Assembly: GCA_027068915.1 (NCBI GenBank)
Contig: JAMOLT010000027.1
Location: forward strand, 1-64,000
Direction of reading: 5' to 3'
Origin: Sedimenticola sp.
GTDB lineage: Bacteria > Pseudomonadota > Gammaproteobacteria > Chromatiales > Chromatiaceae
DNA: 64,000 bases
The notes beneath the pieces were generated by a model. The model was not told where the DNA came from. It made no database searches and saw nothing but the letters and a program-made list of their open reading frames with translations. The translations under genes and the position numbers were made by a program. Every line of letters starts with the position of its first letter. Position 1 is the first letter of the stretch. This document shows, in pieces, positions 54,966 through 64,000 of this stretch.

Positions 54966-55769
54966 ATGAATATTTTATCAAAAACAATATCCGCTCTTTT
55001 TCTGGCAACAGCATTCCTTATGTTCGGCAGTACAGTCCACGCCGAAGATGCAAATGCCGACGGCAACAACCTCGCGCAACTCATCGATATCGCTGGCAAG
55101 CAGCGCATGCTGTCGCAGAAAATCGCCAAGGCATATTTTTTCTACGGACAAGGCATCCGTCCGGAGAAAACCCGCAAGCAGCTATTTGACAGCATCAAGG
55201 AATTCAACGGCAACTACGCGCTTCTGAAAAAGAAAGTCAAGATTCAGGGCGTACAGGACATGCTGGTATATATCGACATGGCCAAGACCGAGCTGGCACA
55301 GCTCGCCAGAGAGCCGTACAGCAAGGAAAACGCCTCCCTGGTCATGGATTACAGCGAAACCATGCTGGAAGGCAGCCAGGATATCGTCACCCGGCTGGAA
55401 AACCTTTCCAAGCTGAAAAAAGAGGCCATCGTGGATCTTTCCGGCCGCCAGCGCATGCTCGCCCAGCGCATCGCCAAATACTATATCGCCTATCAGGCCG
55501 GTTTTCGGGATCACAATACCGTCGAACAGCTGAAAACCGCCGTGACGGAATTTGAAACAGCCCACACCACGCTGAGTAAGGCAAAACGCAATACGATCCA
55601 GATCAAAGCAGAACTGGCCAAGGTGGAAAAACTGTGGAACGTAGTAGCCAGATTCTACAAAGATGTGGAAAGAGGTGGTCTACCCGTTATCGTCCTTGCT
55701 ACTACAGACAACATCATGGAAAGCATGGATCGGATCACCCATCAGTATGTAGCGGCACTGGGTTCATAA
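54966..55769 (+). CDS. periplasmic PilJ/NarX-like domain protein, second copy
   Basis: 267 residues from the ATG at 54966, with GGAG upstream. The signal peptide MNILSKTISALFLATAFLMF ends near VHA. AGKQRMLSQK near residue 43 and SGRQRMLAQR near 158 have the same 115-residue spacing as in the upstream protein. It is a paralogue by tandem duplication that has diverged well away from it. Again there is no membrane helix or output domain, which points to a soluble sensor. Confidence 0.84.
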   Translation: MNILSKTISALFLATAFLMFGSTVHAEDANADGNNLAQLIDIAGKQRMLSQKIAKAYFFYGQGIRPEKTRKQLFDSIKEFNGNYALLKKKVKIQGVQDMLVYIDMAKTELAQLAREPYSKENASLVMDYSETMLEGSQDIVTRLENLSKLKKEAIVDLSGRQRMLAQRIAKYYIAYQAGFRDHNTVEQLKTAVTEFETAHTTLSKAKRNTIQIKAELAKVEKLWNVVARFYKDVERGGLPVIVLATTDNIMESMDRITHQYVAALGS

Positions 55770-55808
55770 ACCCGGCGCAGGCATTTTCCCTGAAAAGGAG
55801 AACATGAC

Positions 55809-56498
55809 ATGAAAAACACCATCCTCACCGCAATGATCTTTGGGATCATCCAGATCAACGTCCATGCAACCATTTCCTCTGGCCAGGCTTCCAGCCTGAA
55901 GATGGTGAATGAGGATCTGGTACTGGATCAATCACTGGCCATCGAATGGGCGAGGGATGCCAAACTGGCAAAGACCATGTGTGATACCGGGCACCCTTTA
56001 TGGCAAAGCTTCAAGCCGGAAACCGTTGCCTTGGGCACTGACCGCAGCCGTGCGGATATCTGCCTGCAGGACGGCATGATGAACTGGTACGAAGCCAGCG
56101 CCTGGATCTCCCATCTGAACAAACATGCATTTCTGGGATACAGCGACTGGCGCCTTCCCCACACCAGACAAAGTGATACCACCTGCTCCCATCGCTTCGA
56201 GAGCGAGCTTTCACAGGAATACTTTACCTTTGGCTCTGGCTGCAAAAACAGCGAACTGAGCCACCTTTTCCATTCATCCCTGGGCAACCCGGCCAACAGG
56301 GGGCGGGAATGCAAGCAGGACTGCCTGACCAATCCCGGGCCTTTCCGGAATGTATCTGATTCCATGTACTGGTCAGGAACGGAAATCTCTTTTGACTCTT
56401 CCCTGGTTGGTGTTTTTGATATCGGCAGCGACTGGCAGGATGCAGAAAACAAAACTTCGGATCTTCTGCATGTATGGCCTGTACGCTCACTGAACTGA
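55809..56498 (+). CDS. exported DUF1566/Lcl_C-type protein
   Basis: 229 residues with an AAGGAG ribosome site and a signal peptide ending near NVHA. The block ADICLQDGMMNWYEASAWIS followed by GYSDWRLPHTRQ is the DUF1566 (Lcl C-terminal) hallmark, with WPVRSLN closing the domain. Six cysteines suggest disulfides in the periplasm or outside. The family is linked to surface or fimbrial proteins, but its role is unclear. It is last in the run of same-strand genes and is closed by the terminator at 56523. Confidence 0.8.
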   Translation: MKNTILTAMIFGIIQINVHATISSGQASSLKMVNEDLVLDQSLAIEWARDAKLAKTMCDTGHPLWQSFKPETVALGTDRSRADICLQDGMMNWYEASAWISHLNKHAFLGYSDWRLPHTRQSDTTCSHRFESELSQEYFTFGSGCKNSELSHLFHSSLGNPANRGRECKQDCLTNPGPFRNVSDSMYWSGTEISFDSSLVGVFDIGSDWQDAENKTSDLLHVWPVRSLN

Positions 56499-56522
56499 CC
56501 CGGCATTACAGCCTGCCAGACA

Positions 56523-56557
56523 AAAAGCCCCTGCCTTGAAACAAGGCAGGGGCTTTT
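56523..56557. terminator. bidirectional intrinsic terminator
   Basis: AAAAGCCCCTGCCTTG (56523-56538) and CAAGGCAGGGGCTTTT (56542-56557) form a perfect 16-bp stem with an AAA loop. A-run and T-run flanks serve both the gene ending at 56498 and groEL ending at 56599 on the other strand. Confidence 0.93.
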
Positions 56558-56598
56558 CTTTATCGCCGGGTTTGACCCCGTCCAGCGGACGCCGGTAT

Positions 56599-58263
<1,665 letters not shown>

Positions 58264-58350
58264 TTAAATCTAAAAATTGATCAATACGGGGGATGGGCCT
58301 CAACCGGAAAAAACCGGGCGCACAACCCCCTGCCCGGGGCGTAAAGACGC

Positions 58351-58641
58351 TCAGTCTTCGATGACGCCCATGATGTCTTCTTCGCGCATGACCAGCAGTT
58401 CTTCGCCGCCGATCTTGACTTCGGTGCCGGCATATTTGCCAAACAGCACTTTGTCACCCACTTTCACATCCAGAGGACGAACTTCGCCACTGTCGGTGAT
58501 CTTGCCGTTTCCGGCAGCAATGACTTCACCTTCTATGGGCTTTTCGGTAGCGCTGTCCGGAAGCACAATGCCACCGGGGCTGGTGCGCTCTTCTTCCATG
58601 CGGCGGATGACCAATCGATCATGCAATGGACGGATCTTCAT
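58351..58641 (-). CDS. groES: co-chaperonin GroES
   Basis: 96 residues, usual length. [20 protein letters not shown] is the standard start, the mobile loop is [15 protein letters not shown], and the C-terminus is [13 protein letters not shown]. It caps the GroEL ring. An AGGAG site precedes the ATG at 58641. First gene of the operon. Confidence 0.98.
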   Translation of the reverse strand: MKIRPLHDRLVIRRMEEERTSPGGIVLPDSATEKPIEGEVIAAGNGKITDSGEVRPLDVKVGDKVLFGKYAGTEVKIGGEELLVMREEDIMGVIED

Positions 58642-58695
58642 AGATAAACTCCTAATATACCTTGGTTTTGTTGCGTTACGATTTGGGGGAGGGGA

Positions 58696-58722
58696 TTAGC
58701 ACTCCCCCGCAGTGAGTGCTAA
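58696..58722 (-). promoter_or_regulatory. CIRCE operator (HrcA binding site)
   Basis: TTAGCACTC (58696-58704), nine bases, then GAGTGCTAA (58714-58722) is an exact match to the CIRCE consensus. It lies between the promoter and groES on the minus strand and overlaps the first base of the -10 box. HrcA repression of groESL is therefore expected, although hrcA is not in this window. Confidence 0.95.
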
Positions 58723-58749
58723 TAATAGGGGCGAAACCGGGAAAGTCAA
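58722..58749 (-). promoter_or_regulatory. groESL sigma70-type promoter
   Basis: On the minus strand TTGACT (58744-58749) and TATTAT (58722-58727) are 16 bp apart, with the CIRCE element immediately downstream. No sigma32-type promoter was recognised. Confidence 0.8.
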
Positions 58750-58800
58750 CCCCAGGGAGTGGAAAATTCCGGCGCCTGGAGTAGTGTGAGCATACATATT

Positions 58801-59256
58801 TCAATCATCATCCCGGCGATATTCTCCCTGAATGATGTTTACGCGGCGGACTTCCACATCCGGCGCCGGGCCTGAACCCGGGGGGGAGGGTGACAGGGCG
58901 CCACTGCGCTTCAACATTGCGATGATAAATTTTCGGCGCAACGGCGGCACCAAGATCAGAAAGCCGATAATATCGGTAATGAACCCGGGGAACAAAAGCA
59001 TGACTCCGGACATCATCAACAGGGCACCTTCCAGCATTTCCAGGGCCGGCGCCTCTCCCCGGGCCATGGTTTGTTGCACACGCATCAGCACCGATACTCC
59101 CTGCATGCGCACCAGGGCGGCACCCAGTATGGCGGTGAAAATACTGATTAAAATCGTACTGAGCGCACCTATCTCGGAACCAACCGAGATCAGGACATAC
59201 AGCTCCAGCAAGGGTGCGCCAACGAGTACCAGCAGAAAAATAATTCCAGGATTCAT
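58801..59256 (-). CDS. fxsA: FxsA-family membrane protein
   Basis: 151 residues from the ATG at 59256 (MNPGIIFLLVLVGAPLLELY). Hydrophobic helices span residues 1-50 and 75-105 (LEGALLMMSGVMLLFPGFIT). The acidic and proline-rich C-terminal tail is cytoplasmic. FxsA was named for suppressing F exclusion of phage T7 when overproduced; its normal role is unknown. Its place beside groESL is common in gammaproteobacteria. Confidence 0.92.
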   Translation of the reverse strand: MNPGIIFLLVLVGAPLLELYVLISVGSEIGALSTILISIFTAILGAALVRMQGVSVLMRVQQTMARGEAPALEMLEGALLMMSGVMLLFPGFITDIIGFLILVPPLRRKFIIAMLKRSGALSPSPPGSGPAPDVEVRRVNIIQGEYRRDDD

Positions 59257-59297
59257 CTTGCACACTTTGGGGCAAAACCGTTTAATTCAAGCTTGAA

Positions 59298-59648
59298 ATG
59301 AAAAACACACATTCTCCGGTCTCTTCTTCTGACAATTTACTGGTATTGTGCACTTGTCCCGATGGAAATGTTGCACAATCTCTGGCGAAGACGCTGGTCA
59401 AAAGAAAACTGGCGGCCTGTGTGAGCATCATCAATGCCATACAGTCTGTCTATTGCTGGCAAGGAAAAATACACCAGGACACGGAGGTCTTGTTACTGAT
59501 CAAAACCACCACAAACGGCTGGGCCGCACTGGAGCAGGCTCTCCTGGAACTGCATCCTTACGATGTACCGGAAATCATCGCCATGCCCATAGTGGCTGGC
59601 AGCAAAGACTACCTGAGCTGGGTAGGGGAAAACGTATGTATCGATTGA
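59298..59648 (+). CDS. cutA: divalent cation tolerance protein CutA
   Basis: 116 residues. A trimeric ferredoxin-like fold with CTCPDGNVAQSLAKTLVKRK, LAACVSIINAIQSVYCWQGK and the conserved LHPYDVPEIIAMP. It is linked to copper tolerance in E. coli, and the exact role is debated. It is divergent from fxsA by 41 bp and overlaps dsbD by 13 bp, so it is probably the first gene of a dsbD-tlpA unit. Confidence 0.95.
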   Translation: MKNTHSPVSSSDNLLVLCTCPDGNVAQSLAKTLVKRKLAACVSIINAIQSVYCWQGKIHQDTEVLLLIKTTTNGWAALEQALLELHPYDVPEIIAMPIVAGSKDYLSWVGENVCID

Positions 59649-61966
59649 TCTTGTTGTCTTTGTTCCTTTTTCTGTCTGCTTCCCTGGTTGCGGAAGAAGA
59701 GCTGCTCAGGCCCGAGCAGGCATTCAAAATGTCTGCCGAGGCCGAGGGCGACAAGATCCTGGTGCGCTGGAGCATCGAAGACGGCTACTACCTGTACCGC
59801 AACAAATTCCGCTTCAAGACCAACGACGAAAACATTTCCCTGGGCAGCCCGGAACTGCCGCCCGGAAAGATCAAGAAAGACCCTTTCTTCGGCGACATTG
59901 AAATATTGCGCCAGCAGGCGGAAATCACCCTGCCTTTTCGCGTCACTGGCGCCGCCCCCAAGACCCTGGAGCTGGAGACCCGCTCCCAGGGCTGTGCAGA
60001 CGTCGGCATTTGCTATCCACCCCAAACCCAGAAAGTGGTCATTCCCCTGAACATCCAGGCCGCAGCACCCCCTCCACCGGTGGCCCCGGCTGCGGCAATT
60101 CCCGCGGCCCAGTCCAGCCCGGCAGGTGCCGCCAGCCCCTCGCCCCTGGATGTCCTGGGCGCACTGGGAGATGATCTGGGCTTTGGCGAAGACGATATCC
60201 TCGCTCCAGACGAGGCCTACAAACCCTTTGTCGAAACAAAAGACGGCAAAACCCTCGATGTCCACTGGGAAATCGCCGACGGCACCTATTTATATGCAGA
60301 CAAGGTCAGCGTCAGCCTGGATGGGACAGACGTCGCCCTGGGAGAAGTGCGGTTTCCCCCGGCCAAGATCAAGCCCGATTCCGTCCGGCCGGACGGCAGC
60401 TTCGGCGATATTTCCGTGTTCGAAGGCAGCCTGGATCTGAGTATTCCCCTGCTGCGTGAAAACACCAATGCAGGCGAAGTCACAGTCACCCTGAAATACC
60501 AGGGCTGCGCCGAGCGGGGCATCTGCTACCCGCCACAGAAAAAGGAATTCAAGATCCTGCTGCCAGCGGTTGCGCAAGACGATCTGACGACAGCCGATGG
60601 CGCTCCCGACAAAATTGCTGCACCCATGTCAGCACCCGCTGCACCTGCGGTAGAGCAGTCCGAACAAGATCAGATCGCCTCCATGCTCGGCAACGCCAGC
60701 ACCTGGCTGATCATGCTGACCTTCTTCGGCATCGGCCTGCTGCTTGCCTTTACTCCCTGCGTCTTTCCCATGATTCCCATCCTCTCGGGCATCATCGCCG
60801 GACAGGGCCCCGGCATCACCACCCGCAAGGCATTTACCCTGTCTGTGGTTTATGTTTTGGCCATGGCAGTCACCTACACCATTGTCGGCGTGCTGGCCGG
60901 GATATTTGGTGCCAGCCTGAATCTTACAGCAGCGTTCCAGAATCCCTGGATACTCAGCGCCTTTGCCCTGCTGTTCGTACTGCTGTCCCTGTCCATGTTC
61001 GGCTTCTATGAGCTGCAGCTGCCCGCCAGCTGGCAGAGCAAGCTAAGCGAAATCAGCAACAGGCAAAGCGGCGGAGACCTGAGCGGCGTGGCGGTGATGG
61101 GGCTGCTTTCCGCCCTCATCGTCGGGCCCTGCGTCGCGCCACCCCTGGCTGGCGCGCTGATTTACATCGGCCAGACCGGTGACGCCCTGCTCGGCGGCGC
61201 AGCGCTGTTCGCCATGGCCATGGGCATGGGCGCACCACTCATCGCCATCGGCACCTCCGCTGGCAAGCTGCTGCCCAAGGCGGGCGGTTGGATGGATGCG
61301 GTGAAGGGCGTGTTCGGCGTCATGATGCTGGGCCTGGCCATCACCATGCTGGAGCGCTTCCTGCCGGAAGTCATCACCATGGGCCTGTGGGGCGTGTTAT
61401 TCATCGTCTCGGCCATCTACATGGGCGCACTGCAACAACTGAGCGTGGAAGCCAGCGGTTGGAGCAAGCTGTGGAAAGGCCTGGGCGTGGTGCTGCTGAT
61501 CTATGGCACCTTATTCCTGGTGGGTGTCGCAGCCAATGGCAAGGACAACCTGCAACCCTTGCGCGGCCTGGCGGTAGGCGGCGGCACCGGCAGCGTGGAA
61601 ACCCATTTGCAGTTCAAGCGGGTCAAAAGCATCGCCGATCTGGAAACAGAACTGGCGGCAGCCCGGGCTGCCGGCAAGCCGGTGATGCTGGACTTCTATG
61701 CCGACTGGTGCATCTACTGCAAGCAAATGGAAAGAAACGTCTTCTCCCAGGCCGCCGTGGTTTCTGCCATGAGTGATTTCGTACTGCTCCAGGCCGATGT
61801 AACCGACCAGGACGATACAGACAAGGCGCTGATGGAAAAGGTAAACGTGCTCGCACCCCCGGCCATGATCTTCTGGGACAGGGACGGTGCGGAAATCAAG
61901 CATTTGCGCCTCATGGGGTATATGGGGCCGGATGATTTCAAGAATCACGTCAATAAAGTCCCCTGA
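59636..61966 (+). CDS. dsbD: thiol:disulfide interchange protein DsbD with duplicated alpha domain
   Basis: 776 residues from the ATG at 59636, against about 565 in E. coli. After the signal peptide (MYRLILLSLFLFLSASLVA) there are two periplasmic alpha domains instead of one, each with its redox pair: CADVGICYPPQ near 120 and CAERGICYPPQ near 291. The membrane core has FTPCVFPMIP near 374 and GPCVAPP near 499. The C-terminal thioredoxin-like gamma domain has WCIYCKQ near 691. It carries electrons from cytoplasmic thioredoxin to periplasmic partners such as DsbC and cytochrome c maturation proteins. The second alpha domain could serve other substrates. Confidence 0.93.
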   Translation: MYRLILLSLFLFLSASLVAEEELLRPEQAFKMSAEAEGDKILVRWSIEDGYYLYRNKFRFKTNDENISLGSPELPPGKIKKDPFFGDIEILRQQAEITLPFRVTGAAPKTLELETRSQGCADVGICYPPQTQKVVIPLNIQAAAPPPPVAPAAAIPAAQSSPAGAASPSPLDVLGALGDDLGFGEDDILAPDEAYKPFVETKDGKTLDVHWEIADGTYLYADKVSVSLDGTDVALGEVRFPPAKIKPDSVRPDGSFGDISVFEGSLDLSIPLLRENTNAGEVTVTLKYQGCAERGICYPPQKKEFKILLPAVAQDDLTTADGAPDKIAAPMSAPAAPAVEQSEQDQIASMLGNASTWLIMLTFFGIGLLLAFTPCVFPMIPILSGIIAGQGPGITTRKAFTLSVVYVLAMAVTYTIVGVLAGIFGASLNLTAAFQNPWILSAFALLFVLLSLSMFGFYELQLPASWQSKLSEISNRQSGGDLSGVAVMGLLSALIVGPCVAPPLAGALIYIGQTGDALLGGAALFAMAMGMGAPLIAIGTSAGKLLPKAGGWMDAVKGVFGVMMLGLAITMLERFLPEVITMGLWGVLFIVSAIYMGALQQLSVEASGWSKLWKGLGVVLLIYGTLFLVGVAANGKDNLQPLRGLAVGGGTGSVETHLQFKRVKSIADLETELAAARAAGKPVMLDFYADWCIYCKQMERNVFSQAAVVSAMSDFVLLQADVTDQDDTDKALMEKVNVLAPPAMIFWDRDGAEIKHLRLMGYMGPDDFKNHVNKVP

Positions 61967-61968
61967 AC

Positions 61969-62511
61969 ATGAAGCCAGGAAAACTTGCACTGCTGGCTTT
62001 GGCGGGTCTGCTTCTGGGCGGGACTGTTGCGGGGATATACAAATGGCAGCGGAACCTGCCCGATGCTCCGCCAGAGGCACCAGACCCCTATAGCCAGCTC
62101 CCGGACTTCAGCCTGCCGAACATCGAGGGTGGCATGTGGCATGTGGCAAAATGGCGCGACAAGATCCTGGTGGTCAACTTCTGGGCGAGCTGGTGCCCTC
62201 CCTGCCGCAAGGAAATGCCCCTGTTTGTCCAGCTGCAGGAGCAATTTGCAGACAAAGACGTGCTGTTCGTGGGCATCGCCATCGATAACGAGCAAGCTGC
62301 CCGGGATTTCATGGACACCTATGGCATCGAGTTTCCGGTGTTGCTGGGCGAGGATCAGGCCATGGCTTTATCCCGGCAACTTGGCAACCGTTTCCAGGCA
62401 CTCCCCTATACAGTGGTTGCCGACCGGGGAGAAATCCAACTTCGCCAGGCCGGTGAAGTGCTGGAATCCGAGTTGCGCCCATTACTGGAGAAGCTGATCC
62501 AAAGCCGATAA
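61969..62511 (+). CDS. TlpA/ResA-like periplasmic thioredoxin
   Basis: 180 residues. One N-terminal membrane anchor or signal (LALLALAGLLLGGTVAGIYK), then a thioredoxin fold with the redox motif NFWASWCPPCRKEMPLFVQL and the cis-Pro region QALPYTVVADRGEI. It begins two bases after the dsbD stop. DsbD would supply its electrons, and TlpA-like proteins act in cytochrome c or oxidase maturation and thiol repair. Confidence 0.92.
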   Translation: MKPGKLALLALAGLLLGGTVAGIYKWQRNLPDAPPEAPDPYSQLPDFSLPNIEGGMWHVAKWRDKILVVNFWASWCPPCRKEMPLFVQLQEQFADKDVLFVGIAIDNEQAARDFMDTYGIEFPVLLGEDQAMALSRQLGNRFQALPYTVVADRGEIQLRQAGEVLESELRPLLEKLIQSR

Positions 62512-62660
62512 AAAACTTTTATGGTTATGCTGCTGAAACCCTACCCCCACCCCGGGGGATACAATACTGGACATATCGACCAGGTTGGCGCAAAATTGCT
62601 CCAATTGCAGGCTGAATCAGCGCAGTTCCCGGCAACATACAAACAGGAACGCGGTTTCCA

Positions 62661-63119
62661 ATGAGCAAAATTCTGATACTGAATGGCCCCAATCTCAACC
62701 TGTTGGGCACCAGGGAACCAGGCCATTACGGACAAGACAGCCTGGCAGCCATCGAGCAAACCCTCCGTACCCACGCCTCAGCCCAAGGGCATTCCCTGGA
62801 TTTCCTCCAGTCCAATGCGGAATCTCGGCTCATCGACAGAATTCACCAGGCCGGTCGTGACGATGTGGACTTTATCCTCATCAACCCCGCCGCCTTTACC
62901 CACACCAGCATCGCCCTGCGGGACGCATTGCTGGCGGTGGGTATTCCTTTTATAGAGGTGCATCTTTCCAACGTGTTCGCCCGCGAGCAATTCCGCCATC
63001 ACTCCTATCTTTCCGATATTGCAGTGGGCGTGATCAGCGGACTGGGCGCCCAGGGCTACGAACTTGCCCTGCTGGCTGCCGGCAAACACCTTGGCGCACC
63101 CACAGATACAGGGCCCTAA
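62661..63119 (+). CDS. aroQ: type II 3-dehydroquinate dehydratase
   Basis: 152 residues. It turns 3-dehydroquinate into 3-dehydroshikimate in aromatic amino acid synthesis. [17 protein letters not shown] holds the catalytic Tyr-loop region with its Arg. [17 protein letters not shown] and [15 protein letters not shown] carry the remaining active-site residues. It is followed four bases later by accB, an order typical of gammaproteobacteria. Confidence 0.97.
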   Translation: MSKILILNGPNLNLLGTREPGHYGQDSLAAIEQTLRTHASAQGHSLDFLQSNAESRLIDRIHQAGRDDVDFILINPAAFTHTSIALRDALLAVGIPFIEVHLSNVFAREQFRHHSYLSDIAVGVISGLGAQGYELALLAAGKHLGAPTDTGP

Positions 63120-63123
63120 CTCC

Positions 63124-63558
63124 ATGGATATACGCAAAGTCAAGAAACTCATCGAGCTGCTCGAAGCTTCCGACATCGCAGAAATCGAAATACATGAAGG
63201 GGAGGAGTCAGTACGCATCAGCCGTCACGGCACCCTGCCCATACCCCCGGCGGCACCGGTGGCTCCTGCCGCACCCGCCGCAGCCACTGCCCCGGCAGAA
63301 GAAGAAAAAGAGCCGGAACTGGAAGGACACATCATCCATTCGCCCATGGTCGGCACCTTTTACCGGGCGCCCAACCCCGGAGCAAAGCCTTTCATCAACG
63401 AAGGCCAAAGCATCAACGCCGGGGAAACCCTGTGCATTATCGAAGCCATGAAAATTCTCAACCAGATCGAATCTGACAAGACCGGCGTGGTGAAGCGGAT
63501 TCTGGTGGAGAACGGGCAGCCGGTGGAATACAACCAGCCGCTGTTCATCATCGAGTGA
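63124..63558 (+). CDS. accB: biotin carboxyl carrier protein of acetyl-CoA carboxylase
   Basis: 144 residues. The N-terminal dimer region [20 protein letters not shown] is followed by a Pro/Ala-rich flexible linker ([20 protein letters not shown]) and the biotinyl domain with the biotin-accepting lysine in [13 protein letters not shown]. It carries the carboxyl group between AccC and AccAD in fatty-acid synthesis. Confidence 0.97.
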   Translation: MDIRKVKKLIELLEASDIAEIEIHEGEESVRISRHGTLPIPPAAPVAPAAPAAATAPAEEEKEPELEGHIIHSPMVGTFYRAPNPGAKPFINEGQSINAGETLCIIEAMKILNQIESDKTGVVKRILVENGQPVEYNQPLFIIE

Positions 63559-63568
63559 GGCAGCAGCC

Positions 63569-64000
63569 ATGATTGAAAAAATCGTCATAGCCAACCGGGG
63601 CGAAATCGCCCTGCGCATTCAGCGCGCCTGCCGGGAACTTGGCATCAAGACCGTAGCCGTGCACTCGGAGGCCGACCGGGATCTCAAGCATGTACGCCTG
63701 GCGGATGAATCCGTGTGTATCGGCCCGGCGGCATCTGCAGGCAGCTACCTGAACGTGCCCGCCCTGATCAGCGCCGCCGAAGTCACCGACGCCAACGCCA
63801 TCCACCCCGGTTACGGCTTTCTGTCCGAAAATGCCGATTTTGCCGAACGCGTAGAGCAAAGTGGCTTCATCTTCATCGGCCCCAAACCCGAAACCATCCG
63901 CCTCATGGGTGACAAGATCACCGCCATCGAAGCCATGAAGGAATCCGGTGTGCCCACGGTGCCAGGCTCAGATGGGGAGATCGACGACAACGAAAAACGC
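63569..64000 (+). CDS. accC: biotin carboxylase subunit of acetyl-CoA carboxylase (partial)
   Basis: The first 144 codons are present; the gene runs off the right edge. [20 protein letters not shown], the SYLN and [15 protein letters not shown] blocks and [16 protein letters not shown] are the ATP-grasp N-terminal domain of AccC. It carboxylates biotin on AccB with ATP and bicarbonate. It follows accB by 10 bp. Confidence 0.97.
   Translation, partial: MIEKIVIANRGEIALRIQRACRELGIKTVAVHSEADRDLKHVRLADESVCIGPAASAGSYLNVPALISAAEVTDANAIHPGYGFLSENADFAERVEQSGFIFIGPKPETIRLMGDKITAIEAMKESGVPTVPGSDGEIDDNEKR

Overview
The window reads as chromosomal DNA of a GC-rich gammaproteobacterium. The evidence is gene order as well as gene content. 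It carries hemA-prfA-prmC-moeB, lgt-thyA-folA, glnE-ilvE-waaF-waaC-waaG-waaP, and groESL-fxsA-cutA-dsbD-aroQ-accB-accC, all arrangements familiar from Pseudomonas-like and Chromatiales-like genomes. A CIRCE operator in front of groES and many periplasmic and c-type-cytochrome-like proteins fit a free-living or sediment bacterium. The species cannot be told from the sequence alone. I saw no rRNA, tRNA or CRISPR array.

Layout. 1-2.6 kb is AT-rich and accessory: the tail of a zinc-type alcohol dehydrogenase, a yefM-yoeB toxin-antitoxin pair between two copies of a palindromic repeat, a small secreted protein and a membrane protein. It resembles a cassette array. 2.6-9.7 kb is an envelope transport operon read leftward (LolA-like protein, DUF1302 outer-membrane protein, RND/MMPL transporter), with a decayed duplicate of the first gene upstream. 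10-14.5 kb is the tightly coupled hemA-prfA-prmC-moeB-methyltransferase operon. 14.6-17.1 kb encodes a secreted leucine-rich-repeat protein with four exact 112-residue repeats. 17.7-23.3 kb holds a TtcA-family enzyme and a divergent pair of 2-hydroxyacid oxidoreductases. 23.3-24.1 kb is a REP-associated transposase (RAYT) between duplicated REP units. 24.4-30.8 kb has a secreted protein, an rlmG remnant, a BaiN/YhiN flavoprotein, rlmI, lgt, thyA, folA and an arfA-like gene with an internal terminator.

31-36 kb carries secreted metal or heme proteins (EF-hand, cytochrome c'-like, DUF2202), two proteins with Gly/Arg-rich tails, an OmpR/EnvZ-type two-component system and a 146-bp MITE-like element. 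36.1-45.5 kb is the leftward LPS inner-core operon with ilvE, glnE and an embedded APS kinase (cysC). 46.2-56.5 kb is a signalling island: a 1357-residue hybrid kinase with a PhnD-type sensor, a REC-LuxR regulator, an HD-GYP protein, an unfamiliar protein with a receiver-like start, two free-standing periplasmic PilJ-domain proteins and a DUF1566/Lcl_C-type protein. 56.6-64 kb is groESL, fxsA, cutA, a dsbD with a duplicated alpha domain, a TlpA-like thioredoxin, aroQ, accB and the start of accC.

The part most worth following up is the 46-56 kb signalling island. Next are the cassette-like left end, the RAYT/REP unit, and the decayed genes at 9.0-9.6 kb and 25.8-26.0 kb.
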